A stretch of 64,000 nt of DNA from Lactobacillus kitasatonis DSM 16761 = JCM 1039. GTDB lineage: Bacteria; Bacillota; Bacilli; Lactobacillales; Lactobacillaceae. Shown here piece after piece: positions 63,609 through 64,000 of this stretch; within the stretch, counting starts at the first letter, position 1, and every line of letters begins with the position of its first letter. The translations under genes were made by a program, and so were the position numbers. Location of the stretch: assembly GCF_000615285.1 (NCBI RefSeq), contig NZ_BALU01000008.1, positions 1-64,000 on the forward strand. The letters are read 5' to 3'. The notes under the pieces were generated by a model. It saw only the letters and a program-made list of their open reading frames with translations. It ran no database searches and was not told where the DNA came from.

Positions 63609-64000
63609 ATGAGTTATTCTGAACAACTGCTTGATTCAATTCAAGATCATGATTTTTCACAAAGCAAACATCTTTTAAAAGAAGCACTAAATAATGATGA
63701 TCCTGAGATCTTGGCGTCATTAGCTGAAAACCTGACTGGCTCAGGTTTTACTGATTTAGCTAAAGAGGTATATCGTGCTTTAATCGCTAAATTCCCTAAG
63801 GAAGATTTATTTAAAGTTTATCTAGCTGAAATATTGCTTAATGATGGTGATGAAGACGATGGCTTGTCGCTGCTTTACAGCGTCTCTAAGGACTCTTCTG
63901 CTTATCTGGATAGTCTGCTCGTTCAAGCAGATTATTATCAAACAAGTGGCTTAATTGAGACAGCAAAGGATAAATTATTACAAGCACTGAAGATTGCACC
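63609..64000 (+). CDS. TPR-repeat protein (3' truncated by window)
   Basis: ATG at 63609 is preceded by GGAGG. The first 130 residues are helical repeats of tetratricopeptide type: AENLTGSGFTDLAKEVYRAL, then FKVYLAEILLNDGDEDDGLS and ADYYQTSGLIETAKDKLLQA. The frame is open to the window edge. TPR proteins directly after hup are a conserved lactobacillar arrangement; they act as protein-interaction scaffolds, and the specific role is unknown. Confidence 0.88.
   Translation, partial: MSYSEQLLDSIQDHDFSQSKHLLKEALNNDDPEILASLAENLTGSGFTDLAKEVYRALIAKFPKEDLFKVYLAEILLNDGDEDDGLSLLYSVSKDSSAYLDSLLVQADYYQTSGLIETAKDKLLQALKIA

Overview
The window is about 64 kb of an AT-rich (roughly 37-39% G+C by eye) Gram-positive chromosome. 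Protein content, RFN and T-box leaders, LPQTG-anchored adhesins and gene order (rel-dtd-[T-box]hisS-aspS; xerD-ribT-scpA-scpB-rluB; pfkA-pyk; cmk-rpsA-der-hup) point to a Lactobacillus of the acidophilus/helveticus/amylovorus/kefiranofaciens cluster. The species cannot be fixed from the sequence alone. I see no insertion sequence, CRISPR array, tRNA or rRNA gene.

Layout. 1-2.6 kb: two tandem LPQTG surface proteins, the first cut by the window edge and the second decayed by frameshifts. 2.8-3.5 kb: a small membrane protein and a small ORF. 3.5-14.5 kb: a compact cluster matching the flavin-based extracellular electron transfer (FLEET) locus known from Listeria and Lactiplantibacillus. It holds an ECF flavin transporter (ecfT, a fused double ATPase, an fmnA-like S component), dmkA and dmkB (demethylmenaquinone), eetB, eetA, membrane-anchored ndh2, a two-domain flavinylated lipoprotein (pplA) and an ApbE flavin transferase (fmnB). 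14.5-22 kb: an accessory stretch with a DUF1828 protein, small peptides, a SorC-type regulator divergent from a ThrE-like exporter, and two heavily decayed genes (a glycosyltransferase and an LPQTG mucus-binding-type protein). 22-31 kb: core genes (ybaK-like, prmA, rel, dtd, hisS-aspS behind a T-box, an aminotransferase). 31-38 kb: a lipoprotein, coaBC, a non-coding stretch with a possible small RNA, a decayed aldo/keto reductase, a HAD phosphatase, a D-2-hydroxyacid dehydrogenase, an amino acid permease and DedA. 38-48 kb: uvrC, obg, an OatA-like acyltransferase, rnz, an SDR, lapA, rpmF and a nucleotidase. 48-64 kb: dnaE, pfkA-pyk, cvfB-xerD-ribT-scpAB-rluB, the FMN riboswitch with ribU, a LysM protein, cmk, rpsA, der, hup and the start of a TPR protein.

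How the parts work together. In the FLEET model Ndh2 passes electrons from NADH to a demethylmenaquinone made by DmkA/DmkB. EetA/EetB relay them across the membrane, PplA carries them outward on flavins attached by FmnB, and the ECF module with FmnA handles flavin supply. A separate RFN-controlled ribU sits 50 kb away and would need an ECF A/A'/T module, possibly the same one.

A key caution: eight otherwise intact genes, including hisS, coaBC, scpB, uvrC and ndh2, are each broken by single-base indels, nearly all losses in short homopolymers. Several are essential or conserved, so most of these are probably sequence errors rather than true pseudogenes. The surface proteins, the glycosyltransferase and the aldo/keto reductase carry multiple or nonsense lesions and look genuinely decayed.
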